Positions 1-10,624 of a stretch of 50,076 nt of DNA are shown here, in pieces. This DNA is from Mycobacterium sp. IS-1496 (GTDB lineage: Bacteria; Actinomycetota; Actinomycetes; Mycobacteriales; Mycobacteriaceae), in the NCBI RefSeq assembly GCF_001499995.1, contig NZ_LQIU01000032.1:1-50076 (forward strand), read 5' to 3'. Made by a program: the position numbers and the translations under genes. Under the pieces are notes generated by a model. It was not told where the DNA came from, ran no database searches, and saw only the letters and a program-made list of their open reading frames with translations. Positions within the stretch are counted from its first letter, which is position 1. Each line of letters starts with the position of its first letter.

Positions 1-105
1 AATCAGCCCCCACCCACGGTCGCCCCCTACCGAGGTCCCACCGGGGAACGCGCCGACTGGTGGTGGTACCCGCCATATCAACCCCCACCACCAACCCACA
101 ACTGA
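1..105 (+). CDS. C-terminal end of an unidentified Pro-rich protein (partial)
   Basis: An open frame runs from base 1 to a TGA at 103-105 and gives 34 residues. They are rich in Pro, Trp and Tyr: a run of three Trp, then PPYQPPPPTHN at the end. The start lies outside the window, so the family cannot be identified. The composition resembles the disordered tails of mycobacterial exported or membrane proteins. The frame could be chance, because only 35 codons are visible. The next gene is convergent and ends 57 bases downstream. The 106-162 gap shows no clear terminator. Confidence 0.4.
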   Translation, partial: NQPPPTVAPYRGPTGERADWWWYPPYQPPPPTHN

Positions 106-162
106 GCTGAAAGTAGTTGACGCTCAGCGGCATTCGCTGCTACCGCATCACCGCTGCGCTGC

Positions 163-1074
163 CTACTTCTTGAGCCCCAGCGCATCGGCGAGTTCGCGTA
201 GCGCCGGCCGCGGATCGGCCATCGGGTTGTCGCCGAGCACCTGCAGCACCACGTGGTCGGCGCCGGCGTCGAGATGCGCCGTCACCGAGGCGGCGGCCTC
301 GTCGACCGACCCCATGCCGACGATCCCGCGGGCAAGCCGGTCCGACCCGCCGCGCACCAGGTCCGATTCGTCGAACCCTTGGCGCAACCACGAATTACGG
401 TAGTTCGGCAAGCCGCTGTAGACGTCGAGGTGCTGGTGCGCGCGACGCAACTGGTCGGCATCGTCCCCGCCGATCGCGACAGCCTGCTCTGACACGATCC
501 ACTTGTCGGGCCCGAGGATGTCGCGAGTGGTGCGGGTCTGCTCGGGCGTGACGAGGTATGGGTGGGCGCCGTCGGCGTGCGTGCCGGACAGTTCGATCAT
601 CTTGGGGCCGAGCGCGGCGAGCAGCGGGGCCGGCCGCGGCGCGCCGGGCTCGATCGCCTCTGTTACCGCGGCCATCTTCTCGAGGTAGGTGCGCATGGTC
701 GCCAGCGGTTTCGCGTACGTCCCGCCCATACCGTGCTCGACCAGCGGGGCGTGGCTCACGCCGAGCCCGAGCACGAAGCGGTTCGGATGCAGCGCACCCA
801 GCGTGCGGCCGCCGGTCTCGGCCGCCGAGGGCAGCCGGATGTGGATGTTCGCGATGCCGGTGCCGATCACCAGGCGGTCGGTCGCGGCCAGGAACGCCGC
901 CGACTGGGTCAGGCACTCCTTGCCCGTCACCTCGGGGATGAACAGCGAGCCGAAGCCGAGCGCCTCGATCTCGCGCGCGACGTCCTGCGCGTCGGTGATC
1001 GACCAGGTCTCGCTGGCCCACCAGACACCGATGCGCGCGGGGAATTCGATGGTCGGCCTGCTGGATTCGCTCAC
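163..1074 (-). CDS. LLM-class F420-dependent oxidoreductase (TIGR03620-like)
   Basis: A 303-residue luciferase-like (TIM-barrel) protein. The N-terminal IGVWWASE segment, the LGFGSLFIPEV strand-turn and the central RFVLGLGVSHAPLVE block are typical of the LLM family that uses reduced coenzyme F420 or FMN, and the length is normal. The start is a GTG at 1072-1074. It is the last gene of the minus-strand run that begins at the CO dehydrogenase genes, 29 bases after the hydrolase, so read-through from that operon is possible. The substrate cannot be read from sequence. No signal peptide is present, so the protein is probably cytoplasmic. Confidence 0.85.
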   Translation of the reverse strand: MSESSRPTIEFPARIGVWWASETWSITDAQDVAREIEALGFGSLFIPEVTGKECLTQSAAFLAATDRLVIGTGIANIHIRLPSAAETGGRTLGALHPNRFVLGLGVSHAPLVEHGMGGTYAKPLATMRTYLEKMAAVTEAIEPGAPRPAPLLAALGPKMIELSGTHADGAHPYLVTPEQTRTTRDILGPDKWIVSEQAVAIGGDDADQLRRAHQHLDVYSGLPNYRNSWLRQGFDESDLVRGGSDRLARGIVGMGSVDEAAASVTAHLDAGADHVVLQVLGDNPMADPRPALRELADALGLKK

Positions 1075-1103
1075 CGACCCAACCTAACCGGACCGCGAGG
1101 AGG

Positions 1104-1958
1104 TCAGGCGGTCGGGTGGGCGGCGAACCACTCCAGCATCAGCCCGGCGAGCTCGTCGGGGCGTTCCTCGGGGATCCAGTGCGAGGCACCGGACATGACC
1201 TCGAAGCGGTACTCCCCGGAGACGTAGTTGGCGGTGTCGTAGGCGCCCTTGGCCAGCAGCGCCGGGTCGTTGTCGCTCCAGACGAACATCGTCGGGACGG
1301 TGATCTTGCCGCCGGTGGCGCGCGGATCCATCAGCGGCATCCCCCGGTACCAGTTGATGCCCGCGGTCAACGCGCCCGGTTCGAGCATCGCGGCGATGTC
1401 GCGTTCGGCGCGTTCTGGGGTCTGTCGGAAGCGGGTCAGCCAGCCCTTCGCCAACTTGCCGCCCTGCCCGAGCAGTACCCGCTCCGGCAGCCAGGGCAGC
1501 TGGAAGAAGTACATGTACCAGGACGCCAGACCCTGTCTGCTGGTGGGAATCGCCTTGAGGAACGCCCCCGGATGCGGCACGGACACGGGAACCACGGTGG
1601 CGAGCCGCTCGGGCATCTCCGCGGCGACGCTCCATGCGACCGCGGCGCCCCAGTCGTGGCCGACGAGGTGGACGCGCTGCGCCCCGCTGGCGTCGATCAG
1701 CGCGCCGACGTCGGCGACCAGTTCGGGGATGCGGTAGTCACGGCGCCGCCTCGGCCGCGCGCCGGGCGAGTATCCCCGCTGGTTCGGCGCCAGGCACCGG
1801 TAGCCCTGCGCGGTGAGCCGCTCGATGATCGCGTCCCAGCTGCTGTTGCGCTGCGGGAATCCGTGCAGCAGCACCACCACCGGACCGTCGGCCGGTCCCT
1901 CGTCCCGAACGTCGAACACCAGCCCGTCGCGCCGAAATTGATCCATGGCGCTCAGCAT
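1104..1958 (-). CDS. Alpha/beta hydrolase, epoxide hydrolase-like
   Basis: An alpha/beta-fold hydrolase of about 280 residues. HGFPQ marks the oxyanion-hole loop. VGHDWGA is the nucleophile elbow with Asp as nucleophile, as in epoxide hydrolases and haloalkane dehalogenases. A WSDNDPAL acid loop and a SHWIPEE catalytic His complete the triad. The fold fits epoxide hydrolase best, but the natural substrate is unknown. The first ATG (1958) overlaps the end of coxE by 7 bases. A second ATG at 1946 would leave a 5-base gap and is equally credible. Either way it is translationally coupled to coxE. Any link to CO metabolism is only by position. Confidence 0.85.
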   Translation of the reverse strand: MLSAMDQFRRDGLVFDVRDEGPADGPVVVLLHGFPQRNSSWDAIIERLTAQGYRCLAPNQRGYSPGARPRRRRDYRIPELVADVGALIDASGAQRVHLVGHDWGAAVAWSVAAEMPERLATVVPVSVPHPGAFLKAIPTSRQGLASWYMYFFQLPWLPERVLLGQGGKLAKGWLTRFRQTPERAERDIAAMLEPGALTAGINWYRGMPLMDPRATGGKITVPTMFVWSDNDPALLAKGAYDTANYVSGEYRFEVMSGASHWIPEERPDELAGLMLEWFAAHPTA

Positions 1959-3223
1959 GGCATCCGGTGCCGGGCAGCGGGCCGACTTCGCCCCCGCATC
2001 CCCGCCCCGGATCGGTCGCCGGATGGCGAGGATTCGCCGAGCACCTCGAACAGGTCCCGAAGCGCGCTGATCGAATGGGCCGGCATGAACTCATCGCAGA
2101 ACGGCAGCGCCGCGGCCATCGAGCCGGCCAGCGGACGATAATCGGCGTGGGCGGCGCGCGGATTGAGCCACACCACGCGATACGCCCGGCGACGAACCCG
2201 GGCCAGCGCACGCACGAGGACGTCCGGAGCGTCACTGTCCCACCCGTCCGAAGCGATGATCACCACCGCCCCGCGCAGGACGGCGCCGTGGGGACCCGAC
2301 ACCAGTTCGCCGATACTGCGCCCGACGTGCGTGCCGCCGTAGCGGTCGGCCACCGTCTCGTTGGCCCGGGCCAACGCCAGCTCCGGCGACCGGTGGGACA
2401 GGACCGCGGTGAGCCGGGTCAGTGAGGTCGAGAACGCGAACACCTCGGGTCGGAGGCGGTCCCGTCGCATCATCACCGCCCGCATGAGGTGGAGGTAGAC
2501 CGTCGCGTAGGCCTGCATCGAGCGGCTGACGTCGCAGATCAACACGATGCGGCGGTCGCGGTGCCGTCGACGGGTGCGGGTGAGCCGGATGGTCTCCCAC
2601 CCGGTGCTGCGGGACGCCCGCACGGTGCGACGGAGGTCGATGCGATCGCCGCGCGGGTGCGCTCGACGGCGCAGGGTGCGGCGGCGCGGCCAGTAGGGCG
2701 AGGCGTCCTCCAGCCATTGGCCGAGCAACCGTAGATCCTCGGGTTCGAACCGGTCGAACGGCTCGTCGGCGCGCGCGATGATCCGGCTGGGCAGCACGTC
2801 GGGCAGCGTGATCGCGCCCTCCGATCCGGCGGCCGCGCGGATGTTCGACGGCCGGGTGATCCACGGCAGGCCGTCGACATCCTGGGGCGCACCCTGCCCG
2901 GGCCGGGCTGCCGGACTGGACGTGACCGGGTCGGTGGACCGGTGTTTCATCCCGGGCGGGTCGAGGCCCAGCACGGCCTCTGCGAACACCGCCTCGAAGA
3001 CGCGGTCGAACGTCTCGAGATCGTCGGCGCGGTTCACCAGGGTCAGGCGCGCGGCCCAGTACAACTCGGTGCGCCGGCCGGGCCGCAGCGCCCGCATCGC
3101 GTGCACGAATTCCGCCGGCCCGCTGGCCGATACCACCACCCCGCCGCCGCGCAGCCTCGCGACCAGGGCGACGGCGAACGCCGCCAGATCGACTCCGCGC
3201 AGCAGCAGGGGTGCGCTCATCAC
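1952..3223 (-). CDS. coxE: CoxE-like VWA-domain protein
   Basis: A 423-residue protein with a C-terminal von Willebrand factor A domain. A complete metal-ion-dependent adhesion site is visible: D231-x-S233-x-S235 (DVSRSMQ), Thr298 in GGTHVG and Asp326 in SDGWDS. CoxE proteins work with the MoxR ATPase CoxD in maturation of the Mo-Cu centre of aerobic CO dehydrogenase. That role is known for the family and inferred here. The start is GTG 3223 or the adjacent ATG 3220, and the GTG overlaps the coxG stop by 4 bases. Residues 180-225 are Arg-rich, a basic linker in front of the VWA domain. Confidence 0.88.
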   Translation of the reverse strand: MMSAPLLLRGVDLAAFAVALVARLRGGGVVVSASGPAEFVHAMRALRPGRRTELYWAARLTLVNRADDLETFDRVFEAVFAEAVLGLDPPGMKHRSTDPVTSSPAARPGQGAPQDVDGLPWITRPSNIRAAAGSEGAITLPDVLPSRIIARADEPFDRFEPEDLRLLGQWLEDASPYWPRRRTLRRRAHPRGDRIDLRRTVRASRSTGWETIRLTRTRRRHRDRRIVLICDVSRSMQAYATVYLHLMRAVMMRRDRLRPEVFAFSTSLTRLTAVLSHRSPELALARANETVADRYGGTHVGRSIGELVSGPHGAVLRGAVVIIASDGWDSDAPDVLVRALARVRRRAYRVVWLNPRAAHADYRPLAGSMAAALPFCDEFMPAHSISALRDLFEVLGESSPSGDRSGAGMRGRSRPAARHRMPC

Positions 3224-3897
3224 CGACGTCGGCGCCGCGTCACCACCAGCAGCACCAGGAGCAGCAGCAGCGCGCCGACGGCGGGCGGACCGTACTTCTT
3301 GACAGCACCGCCACCGGCGAGGTCGAGCAGGTCGATCGGAGGCGCCTCGACCGCCTCGACCGGCGCGGCCGGCGCCACCGGCTGCCCGGGCGCGTCGCCG
3401 TCGGCGGCGCCCGTGGGGGCAGCGACCGCCTGGCCGGCGGCGGGCGGTGTCGCCTCGCCCGCCAGCTTGGCTTCCAGCGATTCGACGAACTGGCCGAGCA
3501 GCTTCTCCGACACCTGCTGCAGCATGCCGCTGCCGAACTGCGCGAGCTTGCCGACGATCTTCAGGTCCGTGTCGACGGTGACTCGGGTGTGATCGCCTGC
3601 GGGGTGCAGTTGCGCGGTGACCGTGGCGGCGGCGTTTCCCGTGCCGCGCGCTTCCTTGCCGCGACCGTCGATGACGGCGCGATGCTCGGCCCGGTTCTGC
3701 TCGACGAAGTGCACCTTCCCGTTGAACTCACTGGTCACCGGTCCCACCTTGACCTTGACCTTGCCCATCACGTCGTCACCGTCGCGCCCGGTCATCGACG
3801 CTCCCGGCATCAGCGGGATGACCTGCTCGAGGTCGGTCAGCACATCCCAGGCCCGCTCGATCGGCGCACTCACCGTGAACTCGTTGGCGATCTTCAT
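3220..3897 (-). CDS. coxG: CoxG-like SRPBCC protein with C-terminal membrane anchor
   Basis: A 225-residue protein. Residues 1 to about 145 form a CoxG/SRPBCC domain (MKIANEFTVSAPIERAWDVL, then VMGKVKVKVGPVTSEF). A Pro/Ala-rich linker follows, then a hydrophobic helix (GALLLLLVLLVV) and a closing run of Arg residues. This looks like a C-tail anchor with the domain in the cytoplasm. CoxG proteins recruit CO dehydrogenase to the membrane and help deliver electrons to the quinone pool. The ATG at 3895-3897 was chosen because upstream codons are not CoxG-like. The stop overlaps the coxE start. Confidence 0.9.
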   Translation of the reverse strand: MKIANEFTVSAPIERAWDVLTDLEQVIPLMPGASMTGRDGDDVMGKVKVKVGPVTSEFNGKVHFVEQNRAEHRAVIDGRGKEARGTGNAAATVTAQLHPAGDHTRVTVDTDLKIVGKLAQFGSGMLQQVSEKLLGQFVESLEAKLAGEATPPAAGQAVAAPTGAADGDAPGQPVAPAAPVEAVEAPPIDLLDLAGGGAVKKYGPPAVGALLLLLVLLVVTRRRRR

Positions 3898-3913
3898 CGA
3901 CTTCCTTCCTGCC

Positions 3914-4804
3914 TCATGTCCAACTGTGGTCGACGAGCGCATCGCGCAGAACGGCACGATCGTCGGGCGTCTTGGCCAGGGCGCTGAAGCCGGCCAGCAC
4001 GGTGTCGGTGGACTCGACGAGTTCGGCCACCCCCAAGGTGACCAGGGCGGCCACCCAGTCGATGGTCTCCGCGATCCCCGGAGGCTTGTCCAGGTCGAGA
4101 TCCCTTGCGACACCGACGAATTGCGCAGCCTGCTCGATGAGCGCGGTGGTCGCGCCCGGCACGGTCCGACGGAGGATGGCCACGGCCCGTTCCGGCTGCG
4201 GATAGTCGATCCAGTGGTACAGACAGCGCCGCCGCAGAGCGTCGTGCAGATCGCGGCTGCGGTTGGAGGTGAGCACGGCTATCGGCGGCGCAGCGGCGAC
4301 GAAAGTGCCGATCTCGGGAACCGTCACGCTCGCCTCGCCCAGGAACTCGAGCAGAAGTGCCTCGAATTCGTCGTCGGCACGGTCGATCTCGTCGATCAGC
4401 AGCACCGGCGGTGTCGGGCCGGAATGCCGCACGCACCGCAGGATGGGCCGGTCAGCGAGATACTTCTCGGTGTACAGGTCGGATTCGGTGATCTTCTCGC
4501 CGCGCGCCTCGGCCAGGCGGATGCTCAGCAGCTGCCGCTGATAGTTCCAGTCGTAGAGCGCTTCTCCCGCGGTCAGCCCCTCGTAGCACTGCAGCCGGAT
4601 CAGGGGTGCGCCGACCACGTCGGCGAGGGTCTTGGCCGCCGTGGTCTTCCCCACCCCCGGCTCACCCTCGAGCAGCAGCGGGCGGCCGAGCGTCGTCGCC
4701 AGATAGATCGCGGAGGCGGTACCGGTGTCGAGGAGGTGGTCCCGCCGGTCGAAACGGGCGATGACGTCGGCGACGTCGGCGAAGGGTGGGTCAGTGGCAG
4801 TGAT
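3914..4804 (-). CDS. coxD: MoxR-family AAA+ ATPase (CoxD-like), apparent ATC start
   Basis: A MoxR/CoxD AAA+ ATPase that, with CoxE, is thought to mature the CO dehydrogenase active site. Walker A is GEPGVGKTT, Walker B is VLLIDEIDRADDE, sensor 1 is TSNRSRDL, and a lid domain follows. The frame has no ATG, GTG or TTG from its opening (after the stop at 4871-4873) until a GTG inside Walker A (4652-4654). Starting there would delete the P-loop. The best upstream choice is ATC at 4802-4804. It lies 6 bases after a GGAGG (4811-4815 on the complement) and overlaps the stop region of the preceding gene. This gives 296 residues beginning with TATDPPFADVADV after the initiator, a normal MoxR length. 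Confidence 0.8.
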   Translation of the reverse strand: MTATDPPFADVADVIARFDRRDHLLDTGTASAIYLATTLGRPLLLEGEPGVGKTTAAKTLADVVGAPLIRLQCYEGLTAGEALYDWNYQRQLLSIRLAEARGEKITESDLYTEKYLADRPILRCVRHSGPTPPVLLIDEIDRADDEFEALLLEFLGEASVTVPEIGTFVAAAPPIAVLTSNRSRDLHDALRRRCLYHWIDYPQPERAVAILRRTVPGATTALIEQAAQFVGVARDLDLDKPPGIAETIDWVAALVTLGVAELVESTDTVLAGFSALAKTPDDRAVLRDALVDHSWT

Positions 4805-5561
4805 GATGGTCCTCCGCTGCGCCCACCTCGGCCACCCGCGGCGCCGCTGTGTCGACGTGGATGGCCGCGATCAGTTCCGCCGCAATGGACACCGCGATCT
4901 CGGCCGGGGTGCGCGCGCCGATCGGCAGACCGACCGGGGTGTGCACCCGCGCCCGCTCGACGTCCGTCAGGCGCAGGCCGTCGAGCACCGCGGCACCGCG
5001 CACCCGGCTGGCCACCAGCCCGATGTAGCCGACACCGGCATCGAGTGCGGCACGGATCATCTCGGCCTCCGGTCCGCCGTGGCTGGCGATCACGACCGCG
5101 GTGGTGTCGGCCAGCTCACCGGCCGAGCGGGTCACCTCGTACCCGAGGACGGCGCACACCTCGGCCAGCGCCTCGGCGATCGGCGTGGCGCCACAGATCC
5201 GCACCAGCGGAGCAGGCACCTGCGGGACCAGGAAGATCTCCAGGGCTCCACCGGACAGGCACGGGTTGACCACGACACACGCGCCGGGGGCATCGGGGAA
5301 GTGCACGTCTCCGTCGGGCAGCACGCGCAGCAGTACGCTCTGGTTCGACTGCAGCGCCCCGAGCGCCGCCTTGCGCACCGAGTTCTTCGCGCACTCACCG
5401 CCGACGAAACCCTCGATGGTGCCGTCGGACAACAGGATCGCCTCGTCGCCGGGGTGCGCCGACGTCGGCTGCTGGGCCCGCACCACGGTGGCGCGGACGA
5501 ACGGGGTGCGCGTACGCAGCAGCTGCTGCGCGCGGTCGTGCATCGTCGTTGCGGATCTCAT
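4791..5561 (-). CDS. XdhC/CoxI-family maturation protein
   Basis: A 256-residue XdhC/CoxI-type protein. The N-terminal half has the FVRATVVRAQQPTSA and GFVGGECAKNSVR blocks. The C-terminal half is a Rossmann-like domain (RICGATPIAEALAEV, YIGLVASR, PVGLPIGARTPAEIAVSI). Family members help insert sulfurated molybdenum cofactor into Mo-hydroxylases. The ATG at 5559-5561 is 2 bases after the coxL stop, so it is preferred to the longer frame. The protein ends EDHHHCH, a short His/Cys tail that could bind metal. It is the second XdhC-type gene in the cluster and is clearly shorter than the one at 9464-10624. Confidence 0.82.
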   Translation of the reverse strand: MRSATTMHDRAQQLLRTRTPFVRATVVRAQQPTSAHPGDEAILLSDGTIEGFVGGECAKNSVRKAALGALQSNQSVLLRVLPDGDVHFPDAPGACVVVNPCLSGGALEIFLVPQVPAPLVRICGATPIAEALAEVCAVLGYEVTRSAGELADTTAVVIASHGGPEAEMIRAALDAGVGYIGLVASRVRGAAVLDGLRLTDVERARVHTPVGLPIGARTPAEIAVSIAAELIAAIHVDTAAPRVAEVGAAEDHHHCH

Positions 5562-5563
5562 GA

Positions 5564-7950
<2,387 letters not shown>

Positions 7951-7954
<4 letters not shown>

Positions 7955-8526
7955 GATGGGCTTCCTGTCTCGATGAGATGGTCACCGGCCACCGGGCCGA
8001 AGGTGTCGTCGGTCTGCGCCTGCGGCGCGAATTCGTCTGCGGACGGGGCCGGTTCGACGACCCGGCCGCGCGCGTGCTCGGCGGCCCACTGCACCGACCG
8101 CACGATCGTGGTGTATCCCGTGCACCGGCAGATCTGCCCGGAGATCGCTTCGCGGATCTCGTGCTCGGTGGGATCGGGGTTGCGGTCCAGCAGGGCGCGG
8201 GCGGTGATCATCATGCCCGGGGTGCAGAATCCGCACTGCAGGCCGTGGCACTGCATGAACCCTTCCTGCACCGGGTCGAGCGTCCCGTCGACCTCGAGTC
8301 CCTCGACCGTGCGGACGTCGTGGCCGCCGGCCATCACGGCCAGCATCGTGCACGACTTCACGGGTTCGCCGTCGACCAGCACCACGCAGGTCCCACAGTT
8401 GCTGGTGTCACAGCCCCAGTGAGTTCCGGTGAGCCGCAACTGATCCCGCAGGAAGTGCACCAGCAGCATCCGCGGTTCGATGTCGGCGCCCACCTGCTCG
8501 CCGTTCACGGTCATGGTCACCTGCAT
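7951..8526 (-). CDS. coxS: CO dehydrogenase small (iron-sulfur) subunit
   Basis: A 191-residue protein carrying two [2Fe-2S] clusters. The N-terminal plant-type ferredoxin domain has CDTSNCGTC plus a later Cys (VKSC). The C-terminal four-helix domain has CHGLQCGFC and CRCTG. It moves electrons from the Mo-Cu site in CoxL to FAD in CoxM. The ATG at 8524-8526 starts MQVTMTVNG and lies 2 bases after the coxM stop. Upstream in-frame codons are not family-like. The C-terminal extension after residue 160 is acidic and probably flexible. Gene order M-S-L is the one known for form I clusters. Confidence 0.95.
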
Positions 8527-8528
8527 GC

Positions 8529-9404
8529 TCAGGCCCTCTCTCGGATGCGCTGTACCGCGGTGCGCAGGTTGCGGACGGTCAGTTCGGAGGCGAGGTGGCG
8601 CTTGTACTCGGCGCTGCCCCGCACGTCCGAGTCGGGTGCGCACGCCTCGGCGGCCCGGCGGCCCACCTCGGCGAACGTGTCCTCGCCTGCGGTCCGCCCG
8701 ACCAGTGCCGCACCGACGGCGGCCAGCGCCTCGGCATCGGGGTTCACCGCGGTGAGGCCGATGCGGGCGGCGGTGATGGTGTCACCGTCCAGCGTGACCA
8801 TCGCCCCTGCGGCCGTGACCGCCCAATCACCCACCCGACGTTCGACTTTCGTGTAGGCGCTGGAGGTGTTCGGTGTCAGCGGTACACGCACCTCGATCAG
8901 GATCTCGTTGTGCGCCAACGACGTCTCATACGGCCCTTCGAGGAAGTCGTCGATCGGTATCTCGCGCTGGCCGGACGGCCCGCGGGCCACGCAGACCGCA
9001 CCGAGGGTCTGACAGACGGTGGTGAGGTCTTCGGCCGGGTCGGCCTGACACAGCGACCCGCCCAGCGTGCCGCGGTTGCGGACCACCGGGTCGGCGATCA
9101 TGCGTTCGGCGTCGGCGAAGATCGGGCACGCCTCGGCCAGCTCAATTGATTCGAGGACCTGCCTGTGACGCGTCATCGCACCGATGTGCACGGCCTTCGC
9201 GCCGACGGTGATGTAGCCCAGTTCGCGGGTCAGGTCGTTGATGTCGACCAGGTACTCCGGATTGGCGATGCGCAACTTCATCATCGGCAGCAGGCTGTGC
9301 CCGCCCGCGACGATCATCGCGCCGTCCCCGAGCCGGTCCAGCAGGCCGATCGCGTGGTCCACGCTGGTGGCTCGTTCGTATTCGAAGGGACCGGGGACCT
9401 GCAT
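8529..9404 (-). CDS. coxM: CO dehydrogenase medium (FAD-binding) subunit
   Basis: A 291-residue flavoprotein subunit. The two FAD-binding motifs of the family are present: AGGHSLLP near residue 32 and TLGGS near residue 105. A C-terminal CO dehydrogenase flavoprotein domain follows. It accepts electrons from the CoxS clusters. The ATG at 9402-9404 (MQVPGPFEYERA) is preceded by a GAGGGCGG ribosome-binding site. The 21 extra in-frame codons upstream are not conserved in character. The 59 bases between this start and the upstream XdhC-like gene contain promoter-like elements, so coxMSL may be transcribed from its own start. Confidence 0.95.
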   Translation of the reverse strand: MQVPGPFEYERATSVDHAIGLLDRLGDGAMIVAGGHSLLPMMKLRIANPEYLVDINDLTRELGYITVGAKAVHIGAMTRHRQVLESIELAEACPIFADAERMIADPVVRNRGTLGGSLCQADPAEDLTTVCQTLGAVCVARGPSGQREIPIDDFLEGPYETSLAHNEILIEVRVPLTPNTSSAYTKVERRVGDWAVTAAGAMVTLDGDTITAARIGLTAVNPDAEALAAVGAALVGRTAGEDTFAEVGRRAAEACAPDSDVRGSAEYKRHLASELTVRNLRTAVQRIRERA

Positions 9405-9439
9405 GTGACCGCCCTCACAATTCGTCGGAAGGGCCTTCA

Positions 9440-9492
9440 GTGTCAGCCCGCCCGACGCGGGCGTCAATACCGGGTTAAGGAATCACTTAACT
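9440..9492 (-). promoter_or_regulatory. Candidate coxMSL promoter with palindromic activator site
   Basis: On the minus strand a TTGACG (-35, 9463-9468), a 17-base spacer and GACACT (-10-like, 9440-9445) stand 35 bases before the coxM ATG. Just upstream is a perfect inverted repeat GTTAAG-N6-CTTAAC (9475-9492), centred near -50 from the expected start. That is where LysR-type activators often bind. The divergent LysR gene at 10660 is the obvious candidate regulator. The palindrome lies inside the end of the XdhC-like gene. Assignment to CutR is inference. Confidence 0.45.
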
Positions 9493-10624
9493 CACTGTCT
9501 TTGCCCTGCTCGTGGTGGATCCGGCCGTCGGTGTCGGTGAGCCTGCGCCCGGTTCCGCCCCACCGGACGGCGATGATCTCGGCGGCGATCGAGACCGCCG
9601 TCTCCTCGGGCGTGCGGGCCCCGATGTCGAGGCCGATGGGGCTGGCCAGCCGGCCGAGTTCGGCGTCGGTGAGACCGGCCTCGCGCAGCCGGGCCAACCG
9701 GTCGGCGTGCGTGCGGCGCGACCCCATGGCGCCGATGTAGGCGACGTCGGGCAGTCGAAGGGCGACCTCCAGCAGCGGGACGTCGAACTTGGGGTCATGG
9801 GTCAGCACGCAGATGACCGTCCTCGCGTCGACGGCGCCGGCCTCGACCTGTGCGGTCAGGTAGCGGTGCGGCCAGTCGACGACGACCTCGTCGGCGGTGG
9901 GGAAGCGGGCGGCGGTGGCGAACACCGGCCTGGCGTCGCACACCGTCACCCGGTAGCCGAGGAACGATCCCTGCTGCGCCACGGCGGCGGCGAAGTCGAT
10001 GGCGCCGAACACCAGCATCCGCGGTCGCGGGGCGTAGGCCGCGACGAACACCTCCATGCCCGCACCGCGCCGCTGGCCGTCGGGTCCGTAGGTCAACACC
10101 TCGTTGCGACCGGCGGCCAACAGCCCTCTGGCGTCGTCGGTCACCGCCGCGTCGGCCCGCGGTGATCCGAGCGTGCCGCTCGCAACGTCGGGACGAACCA
10201 CCAGGCGACGCCCCACCCGGGTGGGATCGGGGTGGGCGATGACGGTGGCCAGCGCGACGGGACGGTGCGACTCGATGTCCTCGACGACGGCGTCGAGGTC
10301 GGGGAACGTCGCCGGTGAGACGGGTTCGACGAACACGTCGAGAATGCCGCCGCACGTCAACCCGACCGAGAAGGCGTCGTCATCACTGACGCCGTAACGC
10401 TGCAGCACCGGTATCCCGCTGCCGACGACGTCACCGGCCAGTTCGTACACCGCGCCCTCGACGCACCCGCCCGACACCGAACCGGTAACCGTGCCGTCGG
10501 GTGCCACCACCATCGCGGCGCCGGGCTGGCGCGGGGCCGACCGGAAGGTGCGCACCACCGTCGCCACACCCGCCGTGCCGCCGGTCCGCCACACTGCTGA
10601 CAGGGCGCTCAGCACGTCTCTCAC
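9464..10624 (-). CDS. XdhC-family protein (long form)
   Basis: A 386-residue XdhC/CoxI protein. The N-terminal domain has VATVVRTFRSAPRQPG and the SGGCVEG motif, with a Cys in GLTCGGILDVFVEP. The C-terminal Rossmann domain has MLVFGAIDFAAAVA, VCDARPVF, YIGAMGSRRTHADRL and IGARTPEETAVSIAAEI. It is expected to deliver or protect sulfurated Mo cofactor for the neighbouring CO dehydrogenase. The GTG at 10622-10624 was chosen because a TACATT -10 hexamer ends 7 bases before it, which suggests a leaderless mRNA. A longer in-frame start at 10666 would overlap the divergent regulator. It is the first gene of the cox cluster. Confidence 0.88.
   Translation of the reverse strand: MRDVLSALSAVWRTGGTAGVATVVRTFRSAPRQPGAAMVVAPDGTVTGSVSGGCVEGAVYELAGDVVGSGIPVLQRYGVSDDDAFSVGLTCGGILDVFVEPVSPATFPDLDAVVEDIESHRPVALATVIAHPDPTRVGRRLVVRPDVASGTLGSPRADAAVTDDARGLLAAGRNEVLTYGPDGQRRGAGMEVFVAAYAPRPRMLVFGAIDFAAAVAQQGSFLGYRVTVCDARPVFATAARFPTADEVVVDWPHRYLTAQVEAGAVDARTVICVLTHDPKFDVPLLEVALRLPDVAYIGAMGSRRTHADRLARLREAGLTDAELGRLASPIGLDIGARTPEETAVSIAAEIIAVRWGGTGRRLTDTDGRIHHEQGKDSELSDSLTRY

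Noticed and set aside
3914..4654. MoxR gene starting at GTG 4654
   Set aside because: That codon is the Val of GVGKT, so the protein would lack the first half of Walker A. The coding frame clearly continues upstream.
9451..9463. GCCCG-ACG-CGGGC hairpin as terminator of the XdhC gene
   Set aside because: The stem is only 5 bp, has no T-run and falls between the -35 and -10 of the candidate coxM promoter. It is more likely incidental.
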